In this document: positions 24,850 through 33,374 of the stretch, piece after piece
Layout of the letters: each line of letters begins with the position of its first letter
Position numbering within the stretch: the first letter of the stretch is position 1
Assembly: GCA_049697115.1 (NCBI GenBank)
Contig: JBAVVD010000007.1
Coordinates: 1-64,000 of the forward strand
Direction: 5' to 3'
DNA from: JBAVVD01 sp049697115
GTDB taxonomy: Bacteria > Acidobacteriota > Aminicenantia > Aminicenantales > UBA4085
DNA: 64,000 bases
Notes under the pieces: model-generated
What the model was told of the DNA's origin: nothing
What the model saw: only the letters and a program-made list of their open reading frames with translations
The model's database searches: none
Position numbers and translations under genes: made by a program

Positions 24850-24877
24850 TTGCATGGCGGAAACTTTATGGTATAAT
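24850..24877 (+). promoter_or_regulatory. promoter of the GT9 glycosyltransferase gene
   Basis: TTGCAT at 24850-24855 and a perfect TATAAT at 24872-24877 are 16 nt apart. Transcription would start near 24884, just before the hairpin element at 24896 and about 93 nt before the ATG at 24977, giving a structured leader. Confidence 0.6.
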
Positions 24878-24895
24878 GAAAACAAGTTTTCTCGT

Positions 24896-24969
24896 GCCGG
24901 CTGGAGAAAACTTCATCCTACCTAATAAAACATCAATTTTCCCTTTTCTGCTGTTAAACAACAGCCGGC
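24896..24969 (+). promoter_or_regulatory. leader hairpin element with alternative pairings (copy 1 of 3)
   Basis: GCCGGCTG (24896-24903) pairs perfectly with CAGCCGGC (24962-24969), enclosing about 58 nt that start with GAGA. An alternative short hairpin GCTGTT/AACAGC (about 24950-24966) uses the same right-arm bases, so the two folds exclude each other. That is the logic of an attenuator or riboswitch. The element lies in the 5' leader of the GT9 gene and ends 7 nt before its start. Related elements occur at 29986-30045 and 36779-36811. It matches no riboswitch class I can name. Confidence 0.45.
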
Positions 24970-24976
24970 ATCTCTA

Positions 24977-25933
24977 ATGAAGACCACGCTCCTTTTTCGG
25001 CTGGGAGGCCTCGGCGATTTGCTGGCGGCCTTTCCTTCAATTCATTATCTCCGCCGGTCCTTTCCTTCCTTACATTTGACGCTGGTCTGCCGCGCCGAAT
25101 ACGGCCGGTTTCTCCAGGAGACGGGCGTTGTGGACCGGGTCGTTTCCGCGGACGAGGCCAGATTTTCCGGCCTTTTTGAAGGTTCGGCGGGGGATGAGGA
25201 GATGGAATCCTGGCTTTCGAGTTTCCATCTGGTTTTGGGATGGATGCAGAGTGAACGGGGCCGGCCGCTAGAAAGGCGCATGCGGTCTCTGGGCATAGAG
25301 AAATCCAGGTTTTTTATTTATGATCTCAAAGAACAGAAGCCGGTCGACCGATTCTTTTTTGAGAAGACCGTTGAGTTCCTGGGCGAACGCCAGGGCCGTC
25401 CATTTGGATTCGAGGAATGCGGCCGTATTCCTTTAATCGGCATTCTGAAGGACAAATTAGAAAAATTCGCTGTCATTCATCCCGGAAGCGGAAGCGAAAA
25501 GAAATGCTGGCCCCTGGAAAACTTTATGAACATCCTCCGTCGAGTGAGTCAGGAAGGCTGCGGCGGAGTCCTGGTCACAGGGGAGGCAGAGGAAAGGCTG
25601 ATTCCTGAAATCCAGGCATCCGTTCTTCCCTCCGGCTGGAGCTGGCTCCATTCACCGCCGTTGGCGGATCTGGCCGGGCGACTTCATGCAGCGGCGTTTT
25701 TTCTGGGGAATGATTCCGGCGTGACACGGCTGGCGGCGGCCTGCGGAACAAAGACAGTGGCTTTATTCAGAAAAGAATTTGCGTTCGCCTGGAGGCCGGC
25801 CGGCCGCGTTTTCCTCCTGAGCGCGGATCATCCTTCTCAGATTCGCACGGATTCGGTCTGGACGGTCATCCGCCGAATCCTCATCAGGGAATTTGGGAAA
25901 ATGAATGGGCGGATTTCCCCCTCATCCGGATGA
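24977..25933 (+). CDS. glycosyltransferase family 9 (ADP-heptose:LPS heptosyltransferase-like)
   Basis: This 318-residue protein begins with the GT9 signature FRLGGLGDLLAAFPSIHYLR. It has the second-domain nucleotide-sugar region FAVIHPGSGSEKKCWPLENF and the acceptor/donor motif FFLGNDSGVTRLAAACGTKTVALF. GT9 enzymes add heptose or related sugars to the LPS inner core at the cytoplasmic face of the inner membrane. No other LPS gene is adjacent, so the exact sugar is open. Its 3' end overlaps the convergent ROK gene by 50 bp. The leader carries the hairpin element at 24896-24969. Confidence 0.9.
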   Translation: MKTTLLFRLGGLGDLLAAFPSIHYLRRSFPSLHLTLVCRAEYGRFLQETGVVDRVVSADEARFSGLFEGSAGDEEMESWLSSFHLVLGWMQSERGRPLERRMRSLGIEKSRFFIYDLKEQKPVDRFFFEKTVEFLGERQGRPFGFEECGRIPLIGILKDKLEKFAVIHPGSGSEKKCWPLENFMNILRRVSQEGCGGVLVTGEAEERLIPEIQASVLPSGWSWLHSPPLADLAGRLHAAAFFLGNDSGVTRLAAACGTKTVALFRKEFAFAWRPAGRVFLLSADHPSQIRTDSVWTVIRRILIREFGKMNGRISPSSG

Positions 25934-27116
25934 TGGTGTCGATCCATTTTTTTTCACAATCCGGAGGAACGACAAGAAAAAGAGCCCCATAATCGTTTGC
26001 AGATTCGCCTAAAGGGGATATCTCAATGAGCAATTTCTTCTTAAATATATCCTCAGAGCATTTATATATCGATGAGATTTTTTCTTGAATGATATTCAAG
26101 AACTTGGGATTCTGAATCGCCACGCTCCCTCCGAATCCGAAGCGCTCGATCCCATGAATATTTGAAAGGCTGATCAATGCCTGGGCGATCCGTTCCGCGG
26201 CCGTTTCAATGAGATAGAGGGCAAACGGATCAGGGGGATTTTGGGGATTTTCAAGATTGGCACTGTCGAAAATCTGCTTCGCTGTGATCTCCTTTTTTTC
26301 CAGATAAAGCGGCTTTAATATGGAGTGATCAATGAGATGGCGAAAGTCGTATTTTTTTTCATTTCGGATGTTTTCAAACGTTTGGAATTGTTTAAAAGTC
26401 TCTGGATCGTTCATGAAGAAATTCAAAATACTCAATGCTTGATTCTTCAGGCCTTCTCCAGAGGCATATGTTTCCACACATCCGGTCGCCCCGCAGCCGC
26501 AGACAACAGCCAATGGAGGGAAAGCGCCATCCATAATGATATGTCCAATCTCATCGACGTCTCTTTTAGGTCCTCCTCCGCCAATCCCCGTGCCCACGGT
26601 AACATAGAAAGTCGTGTCCGGATCAATCCCCATATATTTATAATAAATTCCCTGAGCGATTCCAGCGCAGGTGGCATCATTTTCTATGGCGATTTTTATA
26701 TTTTTGGGGAATGTTCCCGCTAATTCTGAAATCAGATTGATTCCGTAATATCCCTCTTTTTTGACCGCATATTTTATTGGGACATTGGAGCCGATAAAAC
26801 GGCGATCCTTTTGAATTTTTCCGGCCACAGAGATGCCAATTCCTTTAATCCTGTTCTTAGGAATCCCCAGATTTTCCAGGTATTCATGCAATTTTTTTAT
26901 GATATACGCCGATACTTTCCGGGAATCTGGAATTTTGGAAAAGTATTCATTGTCGAAAATCCCCTCTTTCTCCAGCAAGGGGCTGTCGATTGAGATTTTG
27001 GAAATCCGGTCGCCGAGGGGATTTGTAATATTGCCGTTTTCATAGTCGGCCAGGATGAACCTGAGCTTGGTCCCCCCGAGATCAATTCCCAATAAAAAGT
27101 ACTTGTGCTCTTTCAT
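25884..27116 (-). CDS. ROK family sugar kinase or regulator
   Basis: The 410-residue protein opens with the ROK phosphate-binding motif LGIDLGGTKLRFILAD. It carries YVTVGTGIGGGGPK, the catalytic EIGHIIMD and the cysteine zinc cluster VVCGCGATGCVETYASG, so it fits an active ROK kinase such as glucokinase. No helix-turn-helix is present at the N-terminus, which argues against a NagC-type repressor. It is longer than a typical glucokinase (about 310) by an insertion and a C-terminal extension. Four nt separate it from the glucose dehydrogenase gene. Composition is AT-rich compared with the GC-rich gene opposite. Confidence 0.85.
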   Translation of the reverse strand: MKEHKYFLLGIDLGGTKLRFILADYENGNITNPLGDRISKISIDSPLLEKEGIFDNEYFSKIPDSRKVSAYIIKKLHEYLENLGIPKNRIKGIGISVAGKIQKDRRFIGSNVPIKYAVKKEGYYGINLISELAGTFPKNIKIAIENDATCAGIAQGIYYKYMGIDPDTTFYVTVGTGIGGGGPKRDVDEIGHIIMDGAFPPLAVVCGCGATGCVETYASGEGLKNQALSILNFFMNDPETFKQFQTFENIRNEKKYDFRHLIDHSILKPLYLEKKEITAKQIFDSANLENPQNPPDPFALYLIETAAERIAQALISLSNIHGIERFGFGGSVAIQNPKFLNIIQEKISSIYKCSEDIFKKKLLIEISPLGESANDYGALFLVVPPDCEKKWIDTIIRMRGKSAHSFSQIP

Positions 27117-27120
27117 AATA

Positions 27121-28245
27121 TCACACCCAATTTAAAACAACTTTAATCCGATCTTTGAATGGGACATTAAATGCTTCTGCGTAATTCAGAAAAGGATACC
27201 TGTGAGTTATAATTTTTTTCAATAGAGAATGATGTGATTTTTCAGATTGTTCCAGATTCCGCACCGCCTTCTGGAAATGGCTGTAATTGGAATTGACCGA
27301 TCCTAAAAGAATCTGATTTTTTAAAACTAAATTTGATAATGTTCGATTAAAATAAAATGTTTCTGCATCTTCTCCGAGAGGAAGGCTTAATAAGACACAG
27401 ATGCCGTTGTATTGTAAGAATTTAACCAGCTGAAGGCATATCAACGGATTTCCGCTGGCATCGATAATCAAATCGATATTTTCAATATCATAGTCCTTGC
27501 TCAGTGGATTGATGTCAATGCCATTTTCTGTGCTGTATGGAACGAGGTTGATATATTGACCTCCGATCGTTCGAATGATATTCGCTTTCACTCCATCTTC
27601 ACTGTCAATGTCGAAACATGTCAATTCTATGCCATGATTTCTTATGATTAAGCCGCTCAGAAGCCCTATTGAGCCGGTTCCAATGACCAAACACTTCTTG
27701 AATATTGGCTTTTCCTGTTGATCCGAAACTCCGTAGAAACGGCATTTCTGTATTTCCCAGCTTTCTTCAATCGCCTTTACTCCGACGCTCAGCGGTTCAA
27801 TCAATACCGCCGCTTCTTTTAAATCATCCGGGACCTTGATCAGATGGTCTTCATTTTCAATGAAATATTCTGACATAAAACCATGGGCCCCTTTAATTCC
27901 TCTCTCTTTATATTGACTCGTTTGGCACATATCACTTCTTCCATTATTGCATAAAAAACATTCTCCACATCCCCTTCGCACAGTGGGAACAACAATATCC
28001 CCTTTTTTCAGCCGGGAAATATTGGCGCCGACCTGTTCGACCTCTCCAACCGCTTCATGCCCAATCACCAGAAAATCAAATCCCTCAGGGAAAATCACGC
28101 GTTGATTGTCCCACAATTCTCTGTCTGTGCTGCAGATTCCTGTTTCAAGTGTTTTAACCAGAACTTCATCCGCTTGAATTGGCGAAATGTCAATGTTCAT
28201 TAATTCAAAATTTCTTTTGAACTTATTAAGAACAATCGATTTCAT
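27121..28245 (-). CDS. gdh: zinc-dependent glucose 1-dehydrogenase-like MDR protein
   Basis: The 374-residue medium-chain dehydrogenase resembles archaeal-type glucose dehydrogenases. It has LETGICSTDRELW (catalytic zinc Cys), FLVIGHEAVGEVEQVG, the structural zinc cluster VRRGCGECFLCNNGRSDMC, VLIEPLSVGVKAIEE and the dinucleotide fold CLVIGTGSIGLLSGL. The segment GSVNSNYSHFQKAV near the C-terminus is also typical. It would oxidise glucose or a similar aldose to the lactone with NAD(P). Sandwiched between two ROK genes with a 4-nt overlap and a 4-nt gap, it forms a small sugar-oxidation/phosphorylation operon. Confidence 0.85.
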   Translation of the reverse strand: MKSIVLNKFKRNFELMNIDISPIQADEVLVKTLETGICSTDRELWDNQRVIFPEGFDFLVIGHEAVGEVEQVGANISRLKKGDIVVPTVRRGCGECFLCNNGRSDMCQTSQYKERGIKGAHGFMSEYFIENEDHLIKVPDDLKEAAVLIEPLSVGVKAIEESWEIQKCRFYGVSDQQEKPIFKKCLVIGTGSIGLLSGLIIRNHGIELTCFDIDSEDGVKANIIRTIGGQYINLVPYSTENGIDINPLSKDYDIENIDLIIDASGNPLICLQLVKFLQYNGICVLLSLPLGEDAETFYFNRTLSNLVLKNQILLGSVNSNYSHFQKAVRNLEQSEKSHHSLLKKIITHRYPFLNYAEAFNVPFKDRIKVVLNWV

Positions 28246-29711
28246 GGTTTTTCCCTTTCCGGCATTGATTGATAATTAAAATAAGAGAGATCTTTAAATA
28301 TGAAGGCGGCTCCGATATTGGCAATTGTTCTTTCCTCATATTCCAATTTCTTAATCGTGACTCTCGAGGCCGAAGGCAATATGTATTTTTCGACTTCAGT
28401 ATGCAAAAGATGTCCGGTATTGATTGGGCCTTTATCGGTGTAAAAACCTTCAATCATTCCTCCTCCCAGATAGATAATCTGAGGATTGATGACATTGATG
28501 TAGTTGGCTATTCCAATGGCCAAATATTTAATATATTTTTTGACCACTTCGCACGCATAGTGTTCTCCCGCATGAAAAGCGAGCGAGAAAAAATAGCTTG
28601 TTAATTCACCGTTTTTATCAAAATGGTCCGAAGAATGTTCTTTAAAAACACTCTCTTCCAATAATCTTTGATATTCTTCCTTTTGTTTGATTGTCGCATA
28701 ATCATGTTTGAGCCGGTCATATTCGTTGAAATTGAGTTTCTTGGCAATATTAATCATCCCATAGCTGGAACAATACATTTCCCAATGGTGTCCTTCCTTC
28801 TCACACTTGCACAGGTCTCCCCTGAGAAGATCATAGCCCATTGAACAAATCGTCGTATGTCCGATCTCTCCGGCCATAAAATCGTGGCCATAGAGCATCT
28901 GGTTGCCCAGAACAATGCCTGATCCTAAGCCATTTCCGACAAAGATACAGATGCCGTCATCAAAACGCATTCTTTTCCACAGATAGCGGGTAGCGCATCT
29001 GACATCATTGTCTATCTTAATGCGGAAATCGTCTCTTAAAATCTCAGGGTGTTGAATGGAGCCCTGTAAATTTGTTCTTATGTGGCGTGAAAAATCATCG
29101 GTAAACGGCAAATTCACAATATTCGGGAACCCGGGAGATCGTATAAGTATACCTTCCTTGGGATTGACCTGGCCGGGAAGACCTAAACCGAGGCCGTCAA
29201 TTTGGTGGACATTTTTATCTTTGGCCTGCTGAGACACATCCGCAATGATCTTTCCTAACACTTGATAAATGTGGCCGATTTGTTGAGGAGTATTTTCTTC
29301 GCGATCTTTAACGATTTTCACGTCCGGACTGTTTGGATTATTTTTAAATTTATTATAGTCAATCAAACAATATTTAATTTTTAATCGGCCCAGGTCAATT
29401 CCAATAAAATATTGTCCGGGCAGTTCGGGCGGTTTTGGGAGTAATTCTTTTGATATACGAATGCCTATTTCTTTGCCGATCTCAATGCCGATTTTTTTGC
29501 CAATCTCTTTGCCTATCTCTATGCCAATCTCTTTCCCGATATCTTTCGCCTTCAGAAATGCAAATACCGCTATTCCGATATAAAACAAGGATCCCAATAT
29601 GATCACTTGATAGATCTCAGGTATTCCGGATGCGTTCAGGCCGATGTAGAAACTGATAATACCGGCCAGCCACCCCAAAACCGAGAATACGATTTTTAAA
29701 TTTTTACTCAT
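28242..29711 (-). CDS. membrane-anchored ROK family protein with glycine-isoleucine repeat
   Basis: The protein has 489 residues. Two N-terminal membrane helices (FSVLGWLAGIISFYIGL and VIILGSLFYIGIAVFAFL) are followed by a four-residue repeat of the type G-x-E/K-I (about residues 55-90) forming an amphipathic glycine zipper. The ROK domain follows: FIGIDLGRLKIKYCLIDY, GLGLPGQVNPKEG, IFVGNGLGSGI, GEIGHTTI, and LGGGMIEGF. The zinc cluster is altered to CKCEKEGHH. The first motif has GRLK in place of GGTK, so phosphate binding may be weakened. The ATG at 29711 follows a GGGAGAGAAG site. The stop overlaps the dehydrogenase start. Confidence 0.75.
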   Translation of the reverse strand: MSKNLKIVFSVLGWLAGIISFYIGLNASGIPEIYQVIILGSLFYIGIAVFAFLKAKDIGKEIGIEIGKEIGKKIGIEIGKEIGIRISKELLPKPPELPGQYFIGIDLGRLKIKYCLIDYNKFKNNPNSPDVKIVKDREENTPQQIGHIYQVLGKIIADVSQQAKDKNVHQIDGLGLGLPGQVNPKEGILIRSPGFPNIVNLPFTDDFSRHIRTNLQGSIQHPEILRDDFRIKIDNDVRCATRYLWKRMRFDDGICIFVGNGLGSGIVLGNQMLYGHDFMAGEIGHTTICSMGYDLLRGDLCKCEKEGHHWEMYCSSYGMINIAKKLNFNEYDRLKHDYATIKQKEEYQRLLEESVFKEHSSDHFDKNGELTSYFFSLAFHAGEHYACEVVKKYIKYLAIGIANYINVINPQIIYLGGGMIEGFYTDKGPINTGHLLHTEVEKYILPSASRVTIKKLEYEERTIANIGAAFIFKDLSYFNYQSMPEREKP

Positions 29712-29985
29712 CAATCTTCTCTCCCACCTTTCTCTTGTATTCCGGATATAAAAAGCGGAATTCTCTCATCTATTCAATTGGCTATCGGGCATGGAACACT
29801 TCGCGGCATCGATTCTTCCTTGCCGAGCCCTCTTCGTTCCCAAGTAATTTTTTCCCTTATATCACAAAATCCCGTTGGATTCAAACACGAGACTCAGACC
29901 CGGCCAATGGGGGAGCAAATAAGAAGTAAAAAGAATTGTGGATACGACTGAGGATTATATGTTAATCTTAAATAGACTCTTTTTT

Positions 29986-30062
29986 GCCGGCTGGAGAGAG
30001 CCCCAAGCCATAAAGATCATCACCCCCTTTTGCTAAACAGCCGGCCGTCGCTCGGGGACGGC
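29986..30062 (+). repeat. second copy of the GCCGGCTGGAGA hairpin element, plus adjoining hairpin
   Basis: GCCGGCTGGAGA at 29986-29997 and CAGCCGGC at 30038-30045 repeat the ends of the element at 24896-24969, with similar internal words (CCCTTTT, GCT..AAACAGCC). A second hairpin GCCGTC/GACGGC (30044-30062) shares its first bases. No plus-strand gene follows. Read on the minus strand it lies between the redoxin stop and the ROK gene start. The rest of the 29712-30081 gap shows no gene. Confidence 0.45.
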
Positions 30063-30081
30063 GCTTCTGAATGGCTAAAGC

Positions 30082-30810
30082 CTATTTACTTTTGTTGATC
30101 TGTTCCAGAGTCTGAAAAAGATATTCGTAACTCGGACGGTCCCAGGTATTCTGTCCGATATACTTAAACTGAAGGGTGCCGTTTTTATCGACTATAAACA
30201 CGCTGGTGATGCACTGGTCCACTTTACTTCCGCCCCATTCCGCGGCAAAAATTCCCAGGCCCTTCGACACCTTTCTTTCCGCATCGATGAGGATGGGAAA
30301 GGGAGTGGGGACATCCCCTTTGTTCATGTGCAGGTCTTTCGGGAAGCCTCGCTTCGAACGCTCCAATCGGGCTTTTCCCTGTTCGTCCAATTTCTCCAAA
30401 TCAGCGGGATATTTCCAGGTCTTGATTTTTTCGAGCTGGTCGGGATTGCTCTCCAGCCACTGCTGGACAATATCCGTTGTGTAGGGGAAGACATATACGA
30501 CCTCCACCTGATATTTCTGCCGGATCTGCGCGGTCTTCTCGAAATCCACCAGCTCGGCATATTTGTAGTTGTCGATGGTGCACCAGCGGCCTTCGGCAGC
30601 CAGCCCCCTGGGGAAAATGAGAAGGATGTTCTTGCCCTTCAGGTTGGAGAGCGTAAAGTCTCCTCCATGCAGGAGAGGAAGCGTGAAGTCGGGCATAGGC
30701 TGTCCCACGGTGACCGGCCGGATCTCTGTTTCCTGAGCAATCAATAGAGAACCGGCCAGGGCCAGAGACAGTGAAAGGACCGTCCAGATCGCATTTTTTC
30801 CTTTCTTCAT
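30082..30810 (-). CDS. exported redoxin (AhpC/TSA-like) protein
   Basis: The 242-residue protein has a signal peptide (IWTVLSLSLALAGSLLIAQ) and a thioredoxin-superfamily redoxin core: VGQPMPDFTLPLLHGGDFTL, LKGKNILLIFPRG, then FPILIDAERKVSKGLGIFAA and SVFIVDKNGTLQFKYIG. The usual peroxidatic Cys region reads GRWCTIDNYKYAEL, with one cysteine (and a second in DQCITSV). It would be a periplasmic thiol peroxidase or TlpA-like reductase. It is a single gene with about 185 bp upstream before the divergent anti-sigma gene. Confidence 0.8.
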   Translation of the reverse strand: MKKGKNAIWTVLSLSLALAGSLLIAQETEIRPVTVGQPMPDFTLPLLHGGDFTLSNLKGKNILLIFPRGLAAEGRWCTIDNYKYAELVDFEKTAQIRQKYQVEVVYVFPYTTDIVQQWLESNPDQLEKIKTWKYPADLEKLDEQGKARLERSKRGFPKDLHMNKGDVPTPFPILIDAERKVSKGLGIFAAEWGGSKVDQCITSVFIVDKNGTLQFKYIGQNTWDRPSYEYLFQTLEQINKSK

Positions 30811-30995
30811 GGGATTCTCCTTTAAAGCGTTTTATCCATTTCCGAGAATTTTTATTTTTTGATTTCTCTGCATCAATTGTTCTTTTCGGGATTCCAGTGA
30901 GGATTTCTTTAGTATAGGAGAGAGATCGGAAAAGTCAAGGTGGAAAAGGAGCCCGAAGCGGCTCTCCCTCTCAATTGACAGGTGGAATAATCGCA

Positions 30996-31442
30996 ATGAT
31001 TTTGTTAGAATTTTACGGCGGGTGGTTTCTTGTGCATGCCCTGACCATTACAGCTGAACTTTCCGAGATTGAAAAAGCCCGGCGGTTTCTTCACGAAAGC
31101 CTTGCCGGCCTGGACATTTCCGAGGAAGATTCCTACAAAATCGAGCTGTCTCTGGTAGAGATGTGCACCAACATCATCACCTACGGCTATCCCAAGGAAA
31201 AAGGAAGGATTGACCTCCGCACCTGGCATCAGGGGGAGAAAGTCTATGTGGAAATCCAGGACAGCGGAATTCCCTTTGATCCCAGAAAGGCCAAGACGCC
31301 CGACCTGGGGAAAAACCTGTGCACCGGAAAAAAGGGGGGGCTGGGAATTTTCCTGTCCCGTCAGATGATGGACGGATTCGACTATAAACGGGAAAACGGC
31401 AAGAATATTCTCACTATGTATAAGAAAATTAAGAGAAATTGA
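30996..31442 (+). CDS. RsbW-like anti-sigma factor serine kinase
   Basis: The 148-residue protein is of the HATPase_c_2 family. The N-box is LSLVEMCTNIITYGYPKEKG, the G1 box is VEIQDSGIPFDP and the G2 box is GKKGGLGIFLSRQMMD. Such kinases bind a sigma factor and phosphorylate an STAS-domain antagonist. The ATG at 30996 is preferred because AGGTGG lies about 10 nt upstream. The convergent gene at 31503 encodes the matching SpoIIE-type phosphatase, so the two may form a partner-switching pair. No STAS anti-anti-sigma gene is visible nearby. Confidence 0.85.
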   Translation: MILLEFYGGWFLVHALTITAELSEIEKARRFLHESLAGLDISEEDSYKIELSLVEMCTNIITYGYPKEKGRIDLRTWHQGEKVYVEIQDSGIPFDPRKAKTPDLGKNLCTGKKGGLGIFLSRQMMDGFDYKRENGKNILTMYKKIKRN

Positions 31443-31502
31443 GGCGCCGTCTTTGTCCTGCCTGTCAGTCGCTTCAGAAGATTCTCTGACGGTAAATTGG
31501 GG

Positions 31503-33179
31503 CTAGGCTTTTCTTTTGATGACGACCAGGGTCCTGTCATCGGCCGGATCAGCGCCCGAAGTGAACGAATAGAGGTCACTGCGTATTTTCTCGATCAGTC
31601 CCTGAGCGGGCAGGCCCCTGTTCTTCCGCAGCAGGTGAATGAGCCGCTCAGTTGAGAATTCTTCATTCTGCGCGTTGCGGCTTTCCGTAATACCGTCCGT
31701 GAACAGAAGGGCTGTGTCTCCGGAGTTGAGGACGGCCGTTTGGGATTTGTACGTGACCGAAGGCAGCATGCCCAGGCAGAGGCCGCAGCTTTCCAGGGCC
31801 TGTATTTTCCCGGCATCGTCGAGAATGAGGGGGGGATTGTGCCCCGCATTGACGTACCGGAGCTCTCCTGTTTTTTTATTCAATTCACAAAAGAAAAATG
31901 TGATGAAGGAATTGATGGCTGAACTGAGATGGACAAAATCGTTGAGCCTGGCGGTCATTCCCTCCATATCGTAACGGGCATGAATCTCCGAATGGAGCGC
32001 GGCCCTGAGCGAAGCCATCAGAAGGGAAGCGCTCACTCCTTTTCCGGAGACATCGGCGATGGCGATCCCCAGCCGGTGGGAGCCGATGGGAATATAATCA
32101 TAATAATCTCCGCCCACCTGATAGCAGGGGATGTTTTTTCCGGCAATTTCAAAATTTTCGCAGGAAGGATTTTCTTTGGGCAGAAAATCCTTCTGGATCT
32201 GCGCGGCGAGCTGAAGTTCCTTATCCATCTTTTCTTTCTCGATGGAGGTCTCGATCAAAAGCGCATTTTCGATCTTGATCGCGGCCAGGTTTGAGAGGAG
32301 AGTTAAGAGCCTCAGGTCATCATCGTTAAACGGCTCCAGAAGTGAAATTCTGTCGGCGTAAATGATGCCGATGATTTCTTTGTTGTTCCAGAGCGGCACG
32401 CACATGGCGGAATGGATTCCGGATTGAATGATGCTGTCCTTGGCGCTGAAGCGCGGGTCGAGCAGGGCATCCGATGTAAGGACGGCGAGCTGTTTCTCAA
32501 CGGCCATGTTCATGATGCTCTGGCTGACCTGAATTTTTTGGTTCTGGAGGCGCTTGTTGTTGATGCGGACCACCCGGGGGATGAGCTGGACCGGATTGCC
32601 TTCCTTGAGCATTAAGACACCCCTGTCCATCGGCAGGTGCTCGCAGATAAGGTCCATGATGTACGCCAGGAGTTCATTTAAAGGCTTGTGGAGAACGAGG
32701 GCCTGACTGACTTCGCTGAGAATGGAAACGACTCTGTGCTCGGCCTTTATTTTTTCCAGATCAAAGAGCGGCACGGACGCTTTGGCCGTGGTCTTGGCCG
32801 GGGGCTTTTTAAGAATTTCTTTGAGATGGATGATGGTGTTAACGTTGGTTGTGGAAGTCAGTGCATCGGTCACTTCCACATCGGCGGCGAGCGGTTTATC
32901 GAAGATAATCCGGACGGAGCCGATCAGAATCTCATCTCCGTTTTTCAGCTTGGTTTCGGCCCTAATTTTTTTGCCATTGACGAATGTTCCGTTCTTGCTG
33001 GCATCGTCTTTGATCAGGTAGCCGGATTCTGTCCGGGCAATGGCGGCATGGTGGTTTGAGCAAAAAGGATCCGTAATGCATATTTCGTTGTCCTCGGCAC
33101 GGCCGATAGATGTTTTCTCTTTTTCCAGAGAGTAGGAGAAGAAATCTCCATCTTTGGGGTAAATAAATAAAACTGGCAT
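31503..33179 (-). CDS. FHA-GAF-SpoIIE (PP2C-type) phosphatase
   Basis: The 558-residue protein has three domains. The N-terminal FHA domain (about 1-95) keeps the phosphothreonine-binding Arg in TSIGRAEDNEICI and the SNHHAAI loop, ending NGTFVNGKKI. A GAF sensor (about 155-310) includes MCVPLWNNKEIIGIIYADR. The C-terminal SpoIIE phosphatase (about 330-555) has metal ligands in GGDYYDYI and IADVSGKGVSASLLMA, and LLFTDGITESRN. This RsbU-like architecture dephosphorylates an anti-anti-sigma factor. FHA input would link it to Ser/Thr kinases such as that at 48680. It converges on the RsbW-like gene with 60 nt between. Confidence 0.92.
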   Translation of the reverse strand: MPVLFIYPKDGDFFSYSLEKEKTSIGRAEDNEICITDPFCSNHHAAIARTESGYLIKDDASKNGTFVNGKKIRAETKLKNGDEILIGSVRIIFDKPLAADVEVTDALTSTTNVNTIIHLKEILKKPPAKTTAKASVPLFDLEKIKAEHRVVSILSEVSQALVLHKPLNELLAYIMDLICEHLPMDRGVLMLKEGNPVQLIPRVVRINNKRLQNQKIQVSQSIMNMAVEKQLAVLTSDALLDPRFSAKDSIIQSGIHSAMCVPLWNNKEIIGIIYADRISLLEPFNDDDLRLLTLLSNLAAIKIENALLIETSIEKEKMDKELQLAAQIQKDFLPKENPSCENFEIAGKNIPCYQVGGDYYDYIPIGSHRLGIAIADVSGKGVSASLLMASLRAALHSEIHARYDMEGMTARLNDFVHLSSAINSFITFFFCELNKKTGELRYVNAGHNPPLILDDAGKIQALESCGLCLGMLPSVTYKSQTAVLNSGDTALLFTDGITESRNAQNEEFSTERLIHLLRKNRGLPAQGLIEKIRSDLYSFTSGADPADDRTLVVIKRKA

Positions 33180-33374
33180 CCGCGCTCGTTGGCTTCATTA
33201 TAATCCCATGAGAGAGGGGATTTCAAGAGCCCGTCCGGAAAGACGGCCCCGGGGAAGGGCTGAGCGGGGGCACAATGACGGCTTTTCTGTATTGAACTTT
33301 GTCGGCTCTTTTTCTAAAATAGCGGCAGACTTCTGGTTTCGATTGAAATCAATCTCTGGAGGAGGGACTGTCCT

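Noticed and set aside
29460..29545. CRISPR-like or minisatellite array
   Set aside because: The repetition is in frame, encodes a regular tetrapeptide pattern, and lacks spacers. No CRISPR array was found elsewhere in the window.
29986..30062. Hairpin element considered as an intrinsic terminator
   Set aside because: The T-run precedes rather than follows the stem on the plus strand, and A's follow it on the minus strand, so it does not fit a Rho-independent terminator.
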